A DNA stretch of 64,000 nucleotides from Arthrobacter sp. MMS18-M83. GTDB lineage: Bacteria; Actinomycetota; Actinomycetes; Actinomycetales; Micrococcaceae. The DNA lies in NCBI RefSeq assembly GCF_026683955.1, contig NZ_CP113343.1, forward strand, positions 558,001 to 622,000. Reading direction: 5' to 3'. Made by a program: the position numbers and the translations under genes. The first letter of the stretch is position 1; each line of letters opens with the position of its first letter. Below are positions 8,861-17,981 of this stretch, in pieces. The notes under the pieces were generated by a model. The model worked only from the letters and a program-made list of their open reading frames with translations. It did not search any database and had not been told where the DNA came from.

Positions 8861-10009
8861 ATGGGCCTCGATATAACAACACTGCGAGTGGCTCTTGGCG
8901 TGGTCGCTCTTACCCTGCTCCTCCTGTTCTACGCATCATTTCGGCGCACGCGGTCGTCCTACAACGGTTGGTGGTGCATCGCCCTCCTTCTCTTTCTTTC
9001 AGGGAACCTGGCCTTCCTTCTCAACGGGACACCGCATCAAGTCTGGGCAAATCCATCGGGAAACGTCCTCTTGGTGGGCGGAGCGTTCGGTGTGTGGACC
9101 GGTGCCCGTTCCTTGAGGAAGTTGCCGCCGCCAAGGTGGCAATTTGCCGCAGCATGCGGCGTCACCGCCCTCGCCTCTGCATTGGAAAGCCCCGGTTACA
9201 ACACGTGGTCCGGAGGCTTGGTGTATCTGGGATTCATGACGCTGGGCATCGCACTGGCGTCCCGTGATCTGTGGTTGCTGGATTCCAGCTACTCCCATGT
9301 TCACAAATCGATGGCGCTGGCCGCGGCGTTCATGGCTGCATACTACTTCTGCCGCCTGTCCATGTACCTCGTCGAAGGTCCAACCGGCCCAAGTTTCCGC
9401 CTTTATTTTGGCCCGGCCATTGCCAGCCTGGTCACGCTGGTACTCCTCGTTGCCGTGTCCTTCAGCATGACCGCCCTCAGCAACGACCAGTTGATCAACC
9501 GGCTAAGCGAACGGGCTGCCCGTGACAACCTGACCGGGCTCCTCAACCGCGGCACCTTCCTGGACTTGGCCACCAAGGAACTGAAGCGCCTACACACCAC
9601 AAGTTCAGTTGCTTCCCTGATCTTGGCTGACCTGGACCACTTCAAATCGATCAATGATGAGTACGGCCATCCTGCCGGTGACGCCGCGCTCCAAGCCTTC
9701 GCGGCTGCCTGCACGGAATCGGTGCGGTCCACCGACCTGGTCGGACGATACGGCGGGGAAGAGTTCATCCTTCTCCTGCCTGGGGCGAACCAGGAACGGG
9801 CTGAAAGCATAGCTGCCGACATCAGCCGCGCCCTTGCGGAAACCAAAAGCCTCCCCAGCATACAAATTCCAACGGCGAGCTATGGCGTTACTGCCAGCTC
9901 GCTCGCCCGTGTAGATCTGTCGGCGATGATTGCTGCCGCAGATACAGCCCTCTACCAAGCCAAGTCGCTCGGACGGAACCGCGTGGTCGGCGCAGCCCCT
10001 CATTCATGA
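8861..10009 (+). CDS. membrane-bound GGDEF diguanylate cyclase
   Basis: Makes cyclic di-GMP from two GTP. The first ~210 residues hold about six or seven hydrophobic membrane segments with short loops and no recognisable periplasmic sensor domain. The C-terminal ~165 residues are a GGDEF domain with LADLDHFKSINDEYGHPAGD and the active-site loop GRYGGEEFILLLPG (GGEEF form, a catalytically competent signature). No RxxD inhibitory site is evident directly before the loop. The ATG at 8861 starts the membrane domain cleanly; the longer in-frame extension from 8621 overlaps the divergent nuclease-like gene. No EAL or PilZ gene is close. Confidence 0.9.
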   Translation: MGLDITTLRVALGVVALTLLLLFYASFRRTRSSYNGWWCIALLLFLSGNLAFLLNGTPHQVWANPSGNVLLVGGAFGVWTGARSLRKLPPPRWQFAAACGVTALASALESPGYNTWSGGLVYLGFMTLGIALASRDLWLLDSSYSHVHKSMALAAAFMAAYYFCRLSMYLVEGPTGPSFRLYFGPAIASLVTLVLLVAVSFSMTALSNDQLINRLSERAARDNLTGLLNRGTFLDLATKELKRLHTTSSVASLILADLDHFKSINDEYGHPAGDAALQAFAAACTESVRSTDLVGRYGGEEFILLLPGANQERAESIAADISRALAETKSLPSIQIPTASYGVTASSLARVDLSAMIAAADTALYQAKSLGRNRVVGAAPHS

Positions 10010-10055
10010 GCGGGTCAGGTTCATGAGCGCGTCAAGGAACTCGCGGACAACGACA

Positions 10056-10100
10056 GGAGGCCCTGCTTGCAACATTGTTGATGTTGCAAGCAGGGCCTCC
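10056..10100. terminator. bidirectional hairpin terminator
   Basis: A perfect 18-bp inverted repeat (10056-10073 with 10083-10100) and a 9-nt loop. It sits between the 3' ends of the diguanylate cyclase (+) and tRNA-Val (-), three bases beyond the tRNA CCA, so it can stop both transcripts. Confidence 0.8.
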
Positions 10101-10102
10101 CT

Positions 10103-10177
10103 TGGTGGGCGATACTGGGTTCGAACCAGTGACCTCTTCGGTGTGAACGAAGCGCGCTACCACTGCGCCAATCGCCC
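10103..10177 (-). tRNA. tRNA-Val(CAC)
   Basis: Read on the minus strand it folds as a full cloverleaf: acceptor GGGCGAT/ATCGCCC, anticodon arm CTTCG-TTCACAC-CGAAG with anticodon CAC, T-arm with GGTTCGAACC, discriminator A and an encoded CCA (10105-10103). It decodes GUG, a major Val codon at this GC content. Confidence 0.97.
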
Positions 10178-10187
10178 GTGCACAAGA

Positions 10188-10215
10188 AGACTAACCGACC
10201 CCGGCCGGAATTCAA
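10188..10215 (-). promoter_or_regulatory. putative promoter of tRNA-Val(CAC)
   Basis: On the minus strand TTGAAT (10215-10210), a 16-nt spacer and TAGTCT (10193-10188) lie just upstream of the tRNA 5' end at 10177. Position and spacing fit a housekeeping-sigma promoter; the call is by eye. Confidence 0.45.
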
Positions 10216-10416
10216 AAATCGGGAAAACGGAAGGAAAAGTCACTCGGAAACTCATCGGTCTCCATGACGCATCGGACGAGGCAAGCCAGCTTCTCCACCG
10301 CTCAACACAGCCCTCGACGAGCGCGAAACTGCCGATGAATCACAGTCATGTAACTCGATTAATCCGCGCCAATTCAAGGAACTTGGGTCCATTGCTTACG
10401 ATTCGGACCAAACGAT

Positions 10417-10445
10417 TTGGAGTTTCCCGGAACCTCCTATAGAGT
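10417..10445 (+). promoter_or_regulatory. putative promoter of the tRNA cluster
   Basis: TTGGAG (10417-10422), 17 nt, TAGAGT (10440-10445), about 60 nt upstream of the first tRNA-Gly. It is the best sigma-70-like pair in the spacer. Confidence 0.45.
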
Positions 10446-10504
10446 TTTTACTCGTCGGAAAGCGACGGAATGCCCCCTGCGGGCAGCCCGCCGAATAAGG
10501 CTAT

Positions 10505-10577
<73 letters not shown>

Positions 10578-10632
10578 CGCAGGACACTGTCACGGCACTG
10601 ACTTCTTGGAACCCCAGGAATCGTGCTTACAC

Positions 10633-10703
10633 GGTGGGTTGGCCGAGAGGCGAGGCAGCGGCCTGCAAAGCCGTATACACGGGTTCGAATCCCGTACCCA
10701 CCT
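10633..10703 (+). tRNA. tRNA-Cys(GCA)
   Basis: A 71-nt cloverleaf: acceptor GGTGGGT/ACCCACC, anticodon loop CTGCAAA (anticodon GCA), T-arm CGGGTTCGAATCCCG and discriminator T. CCA is not encoded. It is the only Cys tRNA in the window and is not part of the duplicated unit. Confidence 0.97.
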
Positions 10704-10744
10704 CGGTGAAAACCTTGGTTTCCGGTTCAGGCCGGATAGCATTT

Positions 10745-10819
10745 GGGCGATTGGCGCAGCGGTAGCGCGCTTCCCTGACACGGAAGAGGTCACTGGTTCG
10801 ATCCCAGTATCGCCCACCA
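10745..10819 (+). tRNA. tRNA-Val(GAC), copy 1
   Basis: Acceptor GGGCGAT/ATCGCCC, anticodon arm CTTCC-CTGACAC-GGAAG (anticodon GAC), discriminator A and encoded CCA (10817-10819). It is identical to the copy at 11000. Confidence 0.97.
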
Positions 10820-10877
10820 AGGCAAGGCAACTTGCTTGTTGATGAACGTCCGGCCCAGGCCGGAGTGGACATCATGT

Positions 10878-10950
<73 letters not shown>

Positions 10951-10999
10951 CTCGTATTTTAAGGTCCCGGCAACGGGCCGGCCGGCACATGCCGGATCC

Positions 11000-11074
11000 G
11001 GGCGATTGGCGCAGCGGTAGCGCGCTTCCCTGACACGGAAGAGGTCACTGGTTCGATCCCAGTATCGCCCACCA
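11000..11074 (+). tRNA. tRNA-Val(GAC), copy 2
   Basis: Identical to tRNA-Val copy 1, including the encoded CCA (11072-11074). It starts the second 206-bp repeat unit. Confidence 0.97.
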
Positions 11075-11132
11075 AGGCAAGGCAACTTGCTTGTTGATGA
11101 ACGTCCGGCCCAGGCCGGAATGATCATCATGT

Positions 11133-11205
<73 letters not shown>

Positions 11206-11247
11206 CCAGTCCTTCGATCGCCGGCATTCAAAACCGCACCACCATCC

Positions 11248-11272
11248 AAGCAGCTCCGCGGAGCTGCTTTTT
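11248..11272 (+). terminator. rho-independent terminator of the tRNA cluster
   Basis: AAGCAGCTCC-GC-GGAGCTGCTT followed by a T run (to 11272), 42 nt after the last tRNA-Gly. It has the classic form of a G/C-rich stem plus U-tract. Confidence 0.85.
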
Positions 11273-11425
11273 GTGCCCGCAGCCGCAGTCCGCGGCAGCC
11301 TCGCAGTGGAAAGATCGGCAGAACTGATCAATATCATTCAGCAAAAATCACTTTATCCAATGTGATTGAGATCGCATACTTTTCTTCAGGCCCAATTCGT
11401 CCACGCCAACAGCCAGGAGTACACG

Positions 11426-12861
11426 GTGAATCAACAAACACTCGTCCGTTCGATCATGAGGAAGAAACCGATTGACGACATCGAGGAGGAAAGCAAGCAC
11501 AGCGGGCTCTTCAAGAGCCTGGGTCTCTGGCAACTGACGGCCATCGGCGTCGGCGGCATCATCGGCGTCGGGATCTTCTCCTTGGCCGGCCTGGTGGCCC
11601 ATGGAAGCAAGGACACGCCAGGGGTGGGCCCCGCGGTGCTGATCTCGTCGTAGCAGGTCTTGCCTCGGCAGCCGCGGCACTTTCCTACGCAGAATTCGCC
11701 GGCATGATTCCTCGCGCCGGCTCGGCCTATACCTACGGCTACGTTGCCCTGGGCGAGGTCATCGGCTGGTTCATCGGCTGGGACCTCCTGCTTGAGTACA
11801 TCGCGATTGTCGCCGTCGTCGCGATCGGAATTTCTGGCTACTTCGATGCGTTCCTTTCCGGGATCGGTATCCACATGCCCACCTGGATGACCTCAACGGT
11901 GGACGAAGGCAAGGGCGGCGTGATCAACTTGCCCGCCATCCTGGTGTGCCTGCTGGTCACCTGGATCCTGAGCCGTGGAACCAAGGCATTTGGCCGTTTT
12001 GAACTAGTGGCCGTGGCCATCAAGGTCGTCCTGATCCTCTTCATCATCGGCTTGGGCATTTTCTACATCAACACCAACAACTACAACCCGTTCATGCCCA
12101 GCGGCTTCGGTCCGGTCCTCGCCGGCTCCGCCACCGTGTTCTTCGCGGTGTTCGGGTACGACGCCATGAGTACCGCGGCGGAAGAGGCCACGGATGGCAA
12201 GAAACACATGCCGAAGGCCATTGTGCTATCGCTTGTCATCGCCATGCTCCTCTACGTTGCGGCGACCTTGGTGCTCACCGGAATGCAGAACTACAAGGAC
12301 ATCAACCCCACCGCAGGTTTCGCTTCCGCCTTCACCGGCGTGGGCCTGCCCGTCATAGCCACCATCATCTCGGTCTTCGCAGTCCTGTCCATCCTGACGG
12401 TGATGCTGACCTTCCTGTTGGGCGTCACCCGCGTCTGGTTCTCGATGAGCCGCGATGGCCTGCTCCCGGGCTGGTTTGCCGGAACAGACAAGCACGGAAC
12501 CCCACAGCGCGTCACCTGGATCGCAGGCATCGCCTCGGCCTTGCTCGCGGGCGTTTTCCCCATCAAGGCTGTTGCTGACCTAACGAATATCGGCATCCTC
12601 GCAGCATTTGTGGTGGTGTGCTTGGCTGTGATCGTCTTCCGCTACAAGAAGCCCGACGCGCCCCGCACCTTCAGGTTGCCCCTTATGCCACTGGTTCCGG
12701 CCTTCGGCGTCCTCGCCTCAGCCTTCCTCATGATCCAGCTGCATTGGGAAACCTGGCTGCGCTTTATTGTGTGGCTGGTCATCGGTCTCGTGATCTACTT
12801 CAGCTACGGTCGGAAGCATTCGCTCATGAATCCGGACAGTCCCCGCCACCAGCAGGTGTGA
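11426..12861 (+). pseudogene. APC-family amino acid permease, frameshifted
   Basis: Membrane transporter of the amino acid-polyamine-organocation family, closest in appearance to cationic amino-acid permeases. The N-terminal frame (GTG at 11426 behind a CAGGAG site) carries GLWQLTAIGVGGIIGVGIFS, the TM1 signature, and stops at 11653 just after GPAVLIS. The remainder continues in another frame from about 11650 (VAGLASAAAALSYAEFAGM, then IPRAGSAYTYGY) to 12861, with the other eleven or so TM helices intact. The break lies near 11644-11650 in a TCGTCGTAG stretch where a net -1 (or a 4-base deletion) occurred. It could be a real mutation or a base-calling error; apart from this the gene is full length. 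Confidence 0.85.
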
Positions 12862-12901
12862 CCCCTTCGAAGAATCGTTGACATTCCAGTCAAATTATCC
12901 C

Positions 12902-12931
12902 TTGGCACCTCCAAAGATCTCGGGTTAGGAT
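12902..12931 (+). promoter_or_regulatory. putative promoter of the small MT0933-like gene
   Basis: TTGGCA (12902-12907), 18 nt, TAGGAT (12926-12931), followed 47 nt later by the GTG of the small gene with its GGGAGGTG ribosome site. The expression signals look intact although the gene is not. Confidence 0.45.
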
Positions 12932-12977
12932 CGACAACGGAGGAGCGAACTGGCTCCGCGATTGAAGGGAGGTGCCC

Positions 12978-13156
12978 GTGGGATTACTTGACGATCTGAA
13001 GGGCAAGGTTCAGGACCTCATTGGTGGCAAAGAAGAAGCCATCAAGGACGGCATCGAATAGGTCGGCGAATTCATCGTCGACTAGATGCGGTTCATCGAG
13101 CCGCTTCCGATTTCGTGGGCAACCTCGACGGGGACGCTGACAAGGCTCCGGCCTAG
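12978..13156 (+). pseudogene. decayed MT0933-like small protein (annotated as antitoxin in many actinobacteria)
   Basis: A strong ribosome site (GGGAGGTG) and GTG start give MGLLDDLKGKVQDLIGGKEE, the N-terminus of the short charged MT0933-like family (usually ~60-70 residues). The reading ends at an in-frame TAG at 13059 after 27 codons. Downstream, another frame reads RAASDFVGNLDGDADKAPA to a TAG at 13156, which resembles the usual C-terminus. The middle (the normal DDKTGGK region) is missing or scrambled, so at least one nonsense change and one frame change separate the halves. If functional at all, only a 27-residue peptide is made. Confidence 0.6.
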
Positions 13157-13229
13157 ACAGCACCCTCCACTAATGAGGCTCCGTAGCCGGTTTCACCGGC
13201 TCGAGTTCCCGAATACAGTTACGTCAACG

Positions 13230-13265
13230 GGGCACCGGTCCCGCCGCGAGGCGCCGCCGGTGCCC
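13230..13265. terminator. stem-loop downstream of zapE
   Basis: GGGCACCGG (13230-13238) pairs with CCGGTGCCC (13257-13265), about 57 nt beyond the zapE stop on the minus strand and downstream of the decayed small gene on the plus strand. There is no strong U-tract. Confidence 0.4.
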
Positions 13266-13321
13266 TTGGCGTTTAACCGCTGCTGCCTCGGCCGGGGGCT
13301 CGGCTCCGGTAAGCCCGATCC

Positions 13322-14359
13322 CTAGGAGGGTTCGTGGTTTTGGCCCTCACGCGCCAGGGCGGTCAGCCGGGACACTGCGCGGAAGTACTTCTTCATGTAC
13401 CCGCCGGTCATCATGTCCTCGGTGAAGAGCTTGTCGAAAGGCACACCGCTGGCAAGGATCGGGACGTCCTTGTCGTACAAACGGTCTGCCAGCACCACGA
13501 AGCGCAGGGCAACGGCCTGCTCGGTGATGGTTTCCACATCCCGCCAGACGACGGCATCGATTCCTGCGATCAGCTTGCGATAGCGGCTGGGGTGGACACC
13601 GGCAAGATGGTCGATCAAGCCGCGGAAGTCGTCTACGGCCACGGTCTGGCCGTCGAATTCGGCGTGCATCTGACGCTTGAGGTCCTCGGTCTTGAGTGGT
13701 GCCGGCGCAGCGGGCAATCCGCGGTGCCGGAAGTCTTCGCCGTCGATCCTCACAACATCGAACTGATCGGCGAGGACCTGAATCTCCCGCTGGAAGTCGA
13801 CGGCAGCAAATCGTCCCTCGCCCAGGGAACCCGGCAAAGTGTTGGACGTGGCCGCGAGCTTGACGCCGGCGTCGGCGAGTTCACGCATGAGGCGGGACAT
13901 CAGTACCGTGTCGCCTGGATCGTCGAGCTCGAACTCGTCAATGCAGACCAGCTTGTAGCTGCTCAAGGCCTCCACGGTCTTGCGGAAGGACAGGGCGCCC
14001 ACCAGGTTGGTGTACTCCACGAACGTTCCGAAGGCCTTCGGCCCCGGAGCCGAGTGCCACAGGGAAGCCAGCAGGTGGGTCTTTCCGACGCCGAATCCGC
14101 CGTCGAGGTAGATGCCGGCCCGGCCGTCGACCTTCTTGCCGAAAAGCCGCTTGAACAGCCCGTCGCCATCCCCGGCTCCTACCGTCGCCCCAAACGCCTC
14201 CAGGGCCTTGACTGCCGCCGCCTGGCTCGGCTGGTTAGGATCCGGCCGGTAGCTGTTGAAGGACACCTCTCCGAACCGCGGCGAAGGGTAGAAGCCCTTG
14301 AGAATCTCATCCACTGAGACCGCCGGGGTGCGCGCGGCGAGCTGTTCGATCTGTACCAA
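13322..14359 (-). CDS. zapE: AFG1-like ATPase, cell division protein ZapE
   Basis: P-loop ATPase of the AFG1/ZapE family; in E. coli ZapE binds the Z-ring under stress. The 345-residue reading has Walker A GGFGVGKTHLLASLWH, Walker B KLVCIDEFELDDPGDT and a sensor-like AATSNTLPG. The first residue is a TTG with a weak ribosome site. The frame stays open a little further upstream without an ATG or GTG, so the exact start is uncertain. It stands alone and is divergent from sseA. Confidence 0.88.
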   Translation of the reverse strand: MVQIEQLAARTPAVSVDEILKGFYPSPRFGEVSFNSYRPDPNQPSQAAAVKALEAFGATVGAGDGDGLFKRLFGKKVDGRAGIYLDGGFGVGKTHLLASLWHSAPGPKAFGTFVEYTNLVGALSFRKTVEALSSYKLVCIDEFELDDPGDTVLMSRLMRELADAGVKLAATSNTLPGSLGEGRFAAVDFQREIQVLADQFDVVRIDGEDFRHRGLPAAPAPLKTEDLKRQMHAEFDGQTVAVDDFRGLIDHLAGVHPSRYRKLIAGIDAVVWRDVETITEQAVALRFVVLADRLYDKDVPILASGVPFDKLFTEDMMTGGYMKKYFRAVSRLTALAREGQNHEPS

Positions 14360-14533
14360 AGCGGTCCGTTCTTCGTGTCGTAAGTCCAGAGCAAGAATAC
14401 CGGCAATGCCATGGCCCGGGCGGACACGTGATCAAGGCCATATTTCACCATATGAACGGGGTAGAGCTTTCCTCCCCTGCCCTCGATAATGTGGGATCAG
14501 TGCCGGGCACGTCCTATCGCCCGGCGCCGCCCG

Positions 14534-14557
14534 GTGTCAGTGAAAGTGTCAGTGAAA
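14534..14557 (+). repeat. two tandem 12-bp repeats before sseA
   Basis: GTGTCAGTGAAA occurs twice head to tail, directly before the AGG of the sseA ribosome site region. No role is evident. Confidence 0.6.
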
Positions 14558-14567
14558 GGCCATACCA

Positions 14568-15491
14568 ATGTCCTACCCCCTTGAGCAGAACGAGAAGTTC
14601 GCCGCGTACGCCCACCCCGAGCGCCTGGTGTCCACCGAGTGGGTCGCCGCAGCCATTGAAGGCGGTGCGCTCGGCGACGGCAAGCTGGTGGTTGTCGAAT
14701 CCGACGAAGACGTCCTCCTGTACGAAACCGGCCACATTCCGGGCGCAGTCAAGATCGACTGGCACACGGACCTGAACGACCAAGTCACCCGCGACTATGT
14801 TGACGGTGAAGCATTCGCAGTGCTGGCCGCCGCCAAGGGAATCTCACGCGACACCACCGTGGTGATCTATGGCGACAAATCCAACTGGTGGGCCGCCTAT
14901 GCCCTCTGGGTTTTCACGCTCTTCGGCCACGAAGACGTGCGGCTCCTGGACGGTGGCCGTGACAAGTGGATCGCTGAAGGCCGCGATATCACCACCGATG
15001 TCCCTCAGCCCACCCCGGGCGAGTACCCGGTGGTGGAACGGGATGATGCCCCGATCCGGGCATTCAAGGATGACGTCCTGGCTCACTTTGGAAAGCCGCT
15101 GATCGATGTCCGCTCCCCCGAGGAATACACGGGCCAGCGCACGCACATGCCGGCCTACCCCGAAGAAGGCGCCCTGCGCGGCGGCCACATTCCCACCGCG
15201 GCTTCCATCCCGTGGGCACGCGCCGCGGCCGAGGACGGCACGTACCGCAACCGCACGGAACTTGAGGCTCTCTACCTCGGCGAAGCAGGCCTCACCGAGG
15301 GCGACGACGTCGTGGCATACTGCCGCATCGGCGAGCGTTCCAGCCACACCTGGTTCGCCCTGAAGTACCTGCTCGGCTTCGAAACGGTCCGCAACTACGA
15401 CGGTTCCTGGACCGAATGGGGCAATGCCGTCCGAGTCCCGATCGTCAAGGGCACCGAACGGGGCGCCGTCCCTGCTCTCGCCGGAAAGTAG
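14568..15491 (+). CDS. sseA: thiosulfate/3-mercaptopyruvate sulfurtransferase (two-domain rhodanese)
   Basis: Transfers sulfane sulfur to a thiol acceptor. The 307-residue protein has an inactive N-terminal rhodanese domain (about 20-150, with [17 protein letters not shown]) and a catalytic C-terminal domain (about 165-295). The active-site loop is [15 protein letters not shown], in which Cys carries the persulfide. It is followed by a strong terminator and then the SufE-like gene, a sensible sulfur-trafficking neighbour. The actinobacterial orthologue is usually called SseA or CysA-type sulfurtransferase. Confidence 0.92.
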   Translation: MSYPLEQNEKFAAYAHPERLVSTEWVAAAIEGGALGDGKLVVVESDEDVLLYETGHIPGAVKIDWHTDLNDQVTRDYVDGEAFAVLAAAKGISRDTTVVIYGDKSNWWAAYALWVFTLFGHEDVRLLDGGRDKWIAEGRDITTDVPQPTPGEYPVVERDDAPIRAFKDDVLAHFGKPLIDVRSPEEYTGQRTHMPAYPEEGALRGGHIPTAASIPWARAAAEDGTYRNRTELEALYLGEAGLTEGDDVVAYCRIGERSSHTWFALKYLLGFETVRNYDGSWTEWGNAVRVPIVKGTERGAVPALAGK

Positions 15492-15501
15492 TCCGATGTC
15501 T

Positions 15502-15541
15502 CCGGTCCGGCGCCATATTGAAGTAACCGGCGCCGGACCGG
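15502..15541 (+). terminator. hairpin between sseA and sufE
   Basis: A perfect 13-bp inverted repeat, CCGGTCCGGCGCC (15502-15514) with GGCGCCGGACCGG (15529-15541), and a 14-nt loop. It starts about 10 nt after the sseA stop. There is no U-tract, as is common in high-GC actinobacteria. Confidence 0.65.
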
Positions 15542-15566
15542 CCCGGACTTGCGTAAGCTGGAAGTG

Positions 15567-16022
15567 ATGAGTACCAATACCTTGCCCGCCGCATTGGCGG
15601 AAATTGTCGATGACTTCCAGGCGCTGACCGAGCCGGACCGCCTGCAGCTGTTGCTCGAGTTCTCCCGTGGACTCCCGGCCCTGCCGGAACGGCTGCTGGA
15701 CCACCCTGAGCTCCTGGAGCAAGTGGTGGAGTGCCAGTCGCCACTTTTCCTGACCATTGAACAGGAAAAGAACCCCGACGGCGTCGCTTACCGCTTGTTC
15801 TTCAAGGCACCGCCCGAAGCGCCAACCACGCGTGGTTTTGCGGGCGTCCTGCACGAAGGCCTGGACGGATTGACGGCCGCCGAGATCTTGGCAGTCCCGG
15901 ATGACATGCCCGAACTGCTGGGCCTCACCCGCGCCATCACGCCACTGCGGATGCGCGGCATGACCGCCATGTTGGGACGCATCAAGCGCAAGGTCGCCGC
16001 GGCGGACCGCCTACTGTCCTGA
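15567..16022 (+). CDS. sufE: SufE family sulfur acceptor protein
   Basis: SufE proteins accept sulfur from a cysteine desulfurase and pass it on for Fe-S cluster assembly. The 151-residue protein shows the family layout: an N-terminal helix EIVDDFQALTEPDRLQLLLE, then the conserved cysteine in VVECQSPLFLTI (the usual G-C-Q-S site), and a C-terminal LTRAITPLRMRGM. The ATG at 15567 matches the family start; an upstream in-frame codon adds only six residues. It follows sseA in the same direction, separated by a hairpin. Confidence 0.88.
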   Translation: MSTNTLPAALAEIVDDFQALTEPDRLQLLLEFSRGLPALPERLLDHPELLEQVVECQSPLFLTIEQEKNPDGVAYRLFFKAPPEAPTTRGFAGVLHEGLDGLTAAEILAVPDDMPELLGLTRAITPLRMRGMTAMLGRIKRKVAAADRLLS

Positions 16023-16040
16023 TCCGGGATACCGCCGAGA

Positions 16041-16532
16041 ATGGCCAGGAAACAGACTTCACAGGGAACGCCGGCCACAGCCGTACTGGCTGCGGCCGGC
16101 GTTCCTTTCACGCTGCACCCGTACACGCACGATCCGTCGGCGGCCAGCTACGGACTTGAAGCGGCCGAGGTCCTGGGAATCGATCCCGACCGGGTGTTCA
16201 AAACCTTGATGGTGGACGTCGAAGGCAAGCTTGCAGTGGGCATCGTTCCGGTCAGTGGAAGCCTTGACCTCAAGGCGATCGCCGCCGCATTGGGATCGAA
16301 GAAGGCCACCATGGCCGATCCCAAAGCGGCCGAGCGACGCACCGGCTACGTACTCGGCGGGATTTCGCCGCTTGGCCAACGCCAGTCTTCACCTACGGTG
16401 CTCGACGAATCCGCATTGGCCTTCGGGACAGTCCTTGTTTCCGGTGGACGGCGCGGCCTGGACATCGAACTGGACCCTGCGGACCTCATCCGGCTCACGA
16501 ACGCCCGGACTGCCCCGATCCGTAGCCACTAG
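16041..16532 (+). CDS. ybaK: YbaK/EbsC-type Cys-tRNA(Pro)/Cys-tRNA(Cys) deacylase
   Basis: Hydrolyses mischarged Cys-tRNA(Pro). The 163-residue single-domain protein has the family pattern: FTLHPYTHDP near the start, GIDPDRVFKTLMVDVEG with the catalytic Lys, AAALGSKKATMADPKAAER and GYVLGGISPLGQR. It begins 18 nt after sufE and ends facing the convergent hydrolase gene, with a G/C-rich imperfect hairpin in the 44-nt gap. Confidence 0.92.
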   Translation: MARKQTSQGTPATAVLAAAGVPFTLHPYTHDPSAASYGLEAAEVLGIDPDRVFKTLMVDVEGKLAVGIVPVSGSLDLKAIAAALGSKKATMADPKAAERRTGYVLGGISPLGQRQSSPTVLDESALAFGTVLVSGGRRGLDIELDPADLIRLTNARTAPIRSH

Positions 16533-16576
16533 CAAACGCTCGGGCACCCAAAGGCGCCTGAGCTCCCGGCTGCAGG

Positions 16577-17827
16577 TCAACCGGAGGCCGGCCCACCCCG
16601 AGGCGCGAGCCTCGGCGCCAACCACGAGCGCACCAGCCGCTCCCACTTCTGCGGATCCACATTCCACTCTTTGGTGTGTCGGGCCCCTTCAAACGCTTCA
16701 AAAGTGACCATCTCCGGATTCTTTTCGGCGAGACTGGCCGAAGGTCCGTACGGAACGTACTCATCGTCCACACTGTGGATCACCAGCGTCGGCGTCCGAA
16801 GTTCGACAGCACGTGAATCCCAGTCCATTGCCTTCAAGTCAACGGGAGCGGCCAGGCCGGTGAGGCGTCGGCCAAGGGGGTGCGCCAACATGAGCTGCCC
16901 ATAGCGACCCACCGCGTAGGGAATCCTGTTGATTTGTGCGTGGTGCGCAAGGACGTTGACCCAATTGATCACCGGCGCGTCCAAAACCATGGCCCTGATG
17001 ACATGGCGATGGTGGGAAAGGTCGGCCGTCTGCAGGCAGATTGCACCGCCCATCGACCACCCGAACAGGACCACCTCGTCCGCTCCACGGGCGAGTGCGT
17101 ACTCAATGGCGGCATCGACGTCGCGCCACTCCGTAGACCCCAAGCCGTAACGCCCGTCCGGGGCAGACGGTGCCAGGCCGTCGTTCCGGTAGGAAACCAG
17201 CAGGCTGTCGAGTCCGAGTTCGCGCGCGCTGCGCACTGCACGCAAGCCTTCGAGGCGCGTAGCACCACGGCCATGGACCATGATGGCCCACAACTTCGCG
17301 GGCTTCCCCGCTCCGGAAGGGATCAACCATGCCGGGGCTTGGCCGCCCTCAACGTCAATCTGTACATCTTCGAAGTCCAAGCCAAGTGCCGCCGGGGAGT
17401 TGTAGACGGCACCGCTCCACCATCCACGACGGGCCGTACTCAGATCCCCGCTGTAGACTTCCTCGACTTCGCGCTGCACGGTGCGCTCTGCGGGCGAATA
17501 TGACACGATCCGGCCGATCCGCGCGAACCCTGTCCCCCCGGCAAAAAAGAGGCTGAACACTCCGTCGATAGTGGTATCCGGGGTTGCTGCGAGGATGATC
17601 TGAAGTCCGTTGTCACCGCGCACCACCGCCAGTACTTCCTGATCCGCCTCGCGCACTGAAGGGGTGATGACGCGCCGGGCGAAATAGGCTGCGAGCGCCG
17701 AAGATCCCGCGCCCAGCAGGCCCGCAATACCGCTTCCAGCAATAATCCCCCCGACAGCCCATTTGGCGGAGGCAGACATTTTCGCACCGTTCACTACGGC
17801 CGGGGCAGGTGGGGTCTTGGATGCCAT
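16577..17827 (-). CDS. membrane-anchored alpha/beta hydrolase
   Basis: 416 residues. One hydrophobic anchor near the N-terminus (about 25-52, with GGIIAGSGIAGLLGAG) is followed by a prolyl-oligopeptidase-like alpha/beta-hydrolase fold. The nucleophile elbow is LFGWSMGGAICLQTA (Ser), with an acid in LVIHSVDDEYVPYG and a His in FEGARHTKEWNVD, so the catalytic triad is present. HGRGATRLEGLRA supplies the oxyanion-hole region. The catalytic domain is probably outside the membrane or anchored to it; the substrate cannot be told from sequence. It stands alone, convergent with ybaK. Confidence 0.85.
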   Translation of the reverse strand: MASKTPPAPAVVNGAKMSASAKWAVGGIIAGSGIAGLLGAGSSALAAYFARRVITPSVREADQEVLAVVRGDNGLQIILAATPDTTIDGVFSLFFAGGTGFARIGRIVSYSPAERTVQREVEEVYSGDLSTARRGWWSGAVYNSPAALGLDFEDVQIDVEGGQAPAWLIPSGAGKPAKLWAIMVHGRGATRLEGLRAVRSARELGLDSLLVSYRNDGLAPSAPDGRYGLGSTEWRDVDAAIEYALARGADEVVLFGWSMGGAICLQTADLSHHRHVIRAMVLDAPVINWVNVLAHHAQINRIPYAVGRYGQLMLAHPLGRRLTGLAAPVDLKAMDWDSRAVELRTPTLVIHSVDDEYVPYGPSASLAEKNPEMVTFEAFEGARHTKEWNVDPQKWERLVRSWLAPRLAPRGGPASG

Positions 17828-17981
17828 GTGACCATTGTCCCCGTTGCGGGGCTTTCACTTGAACAGCACCAACTGTCAGCGTTGCGTCCCGGCTGGCCCA
17901 GCCGCCGCGACGCCACGGCCAGAACAGAATTGCCGGCGCGAATCCGTGCCACCCCGCGCGCCTCAGGTCTACGCTGTAGCC

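Larger units (their letters stand above)
10178..10504. other. 327-bp gene-free spacer between divergent tRNA loci
   Basis: Apart from the two putative tRNA promoters (minus 10188-10215, plus 10417-10445), I see no credible gene. It is more AT-rich than the coding neighbours. A short C/G-rich hairpin-like stretch (about 10471-10485) lies in the leader of the plus-strand tRNA transcript. Confidence 0.5.

Noticed and set aside
14534..14557. Operator or riboswitch before sseA
   Set aside because: Only a simple 12-bp tandem duplication beside the ribosome site; no palindrome or conserved fold.
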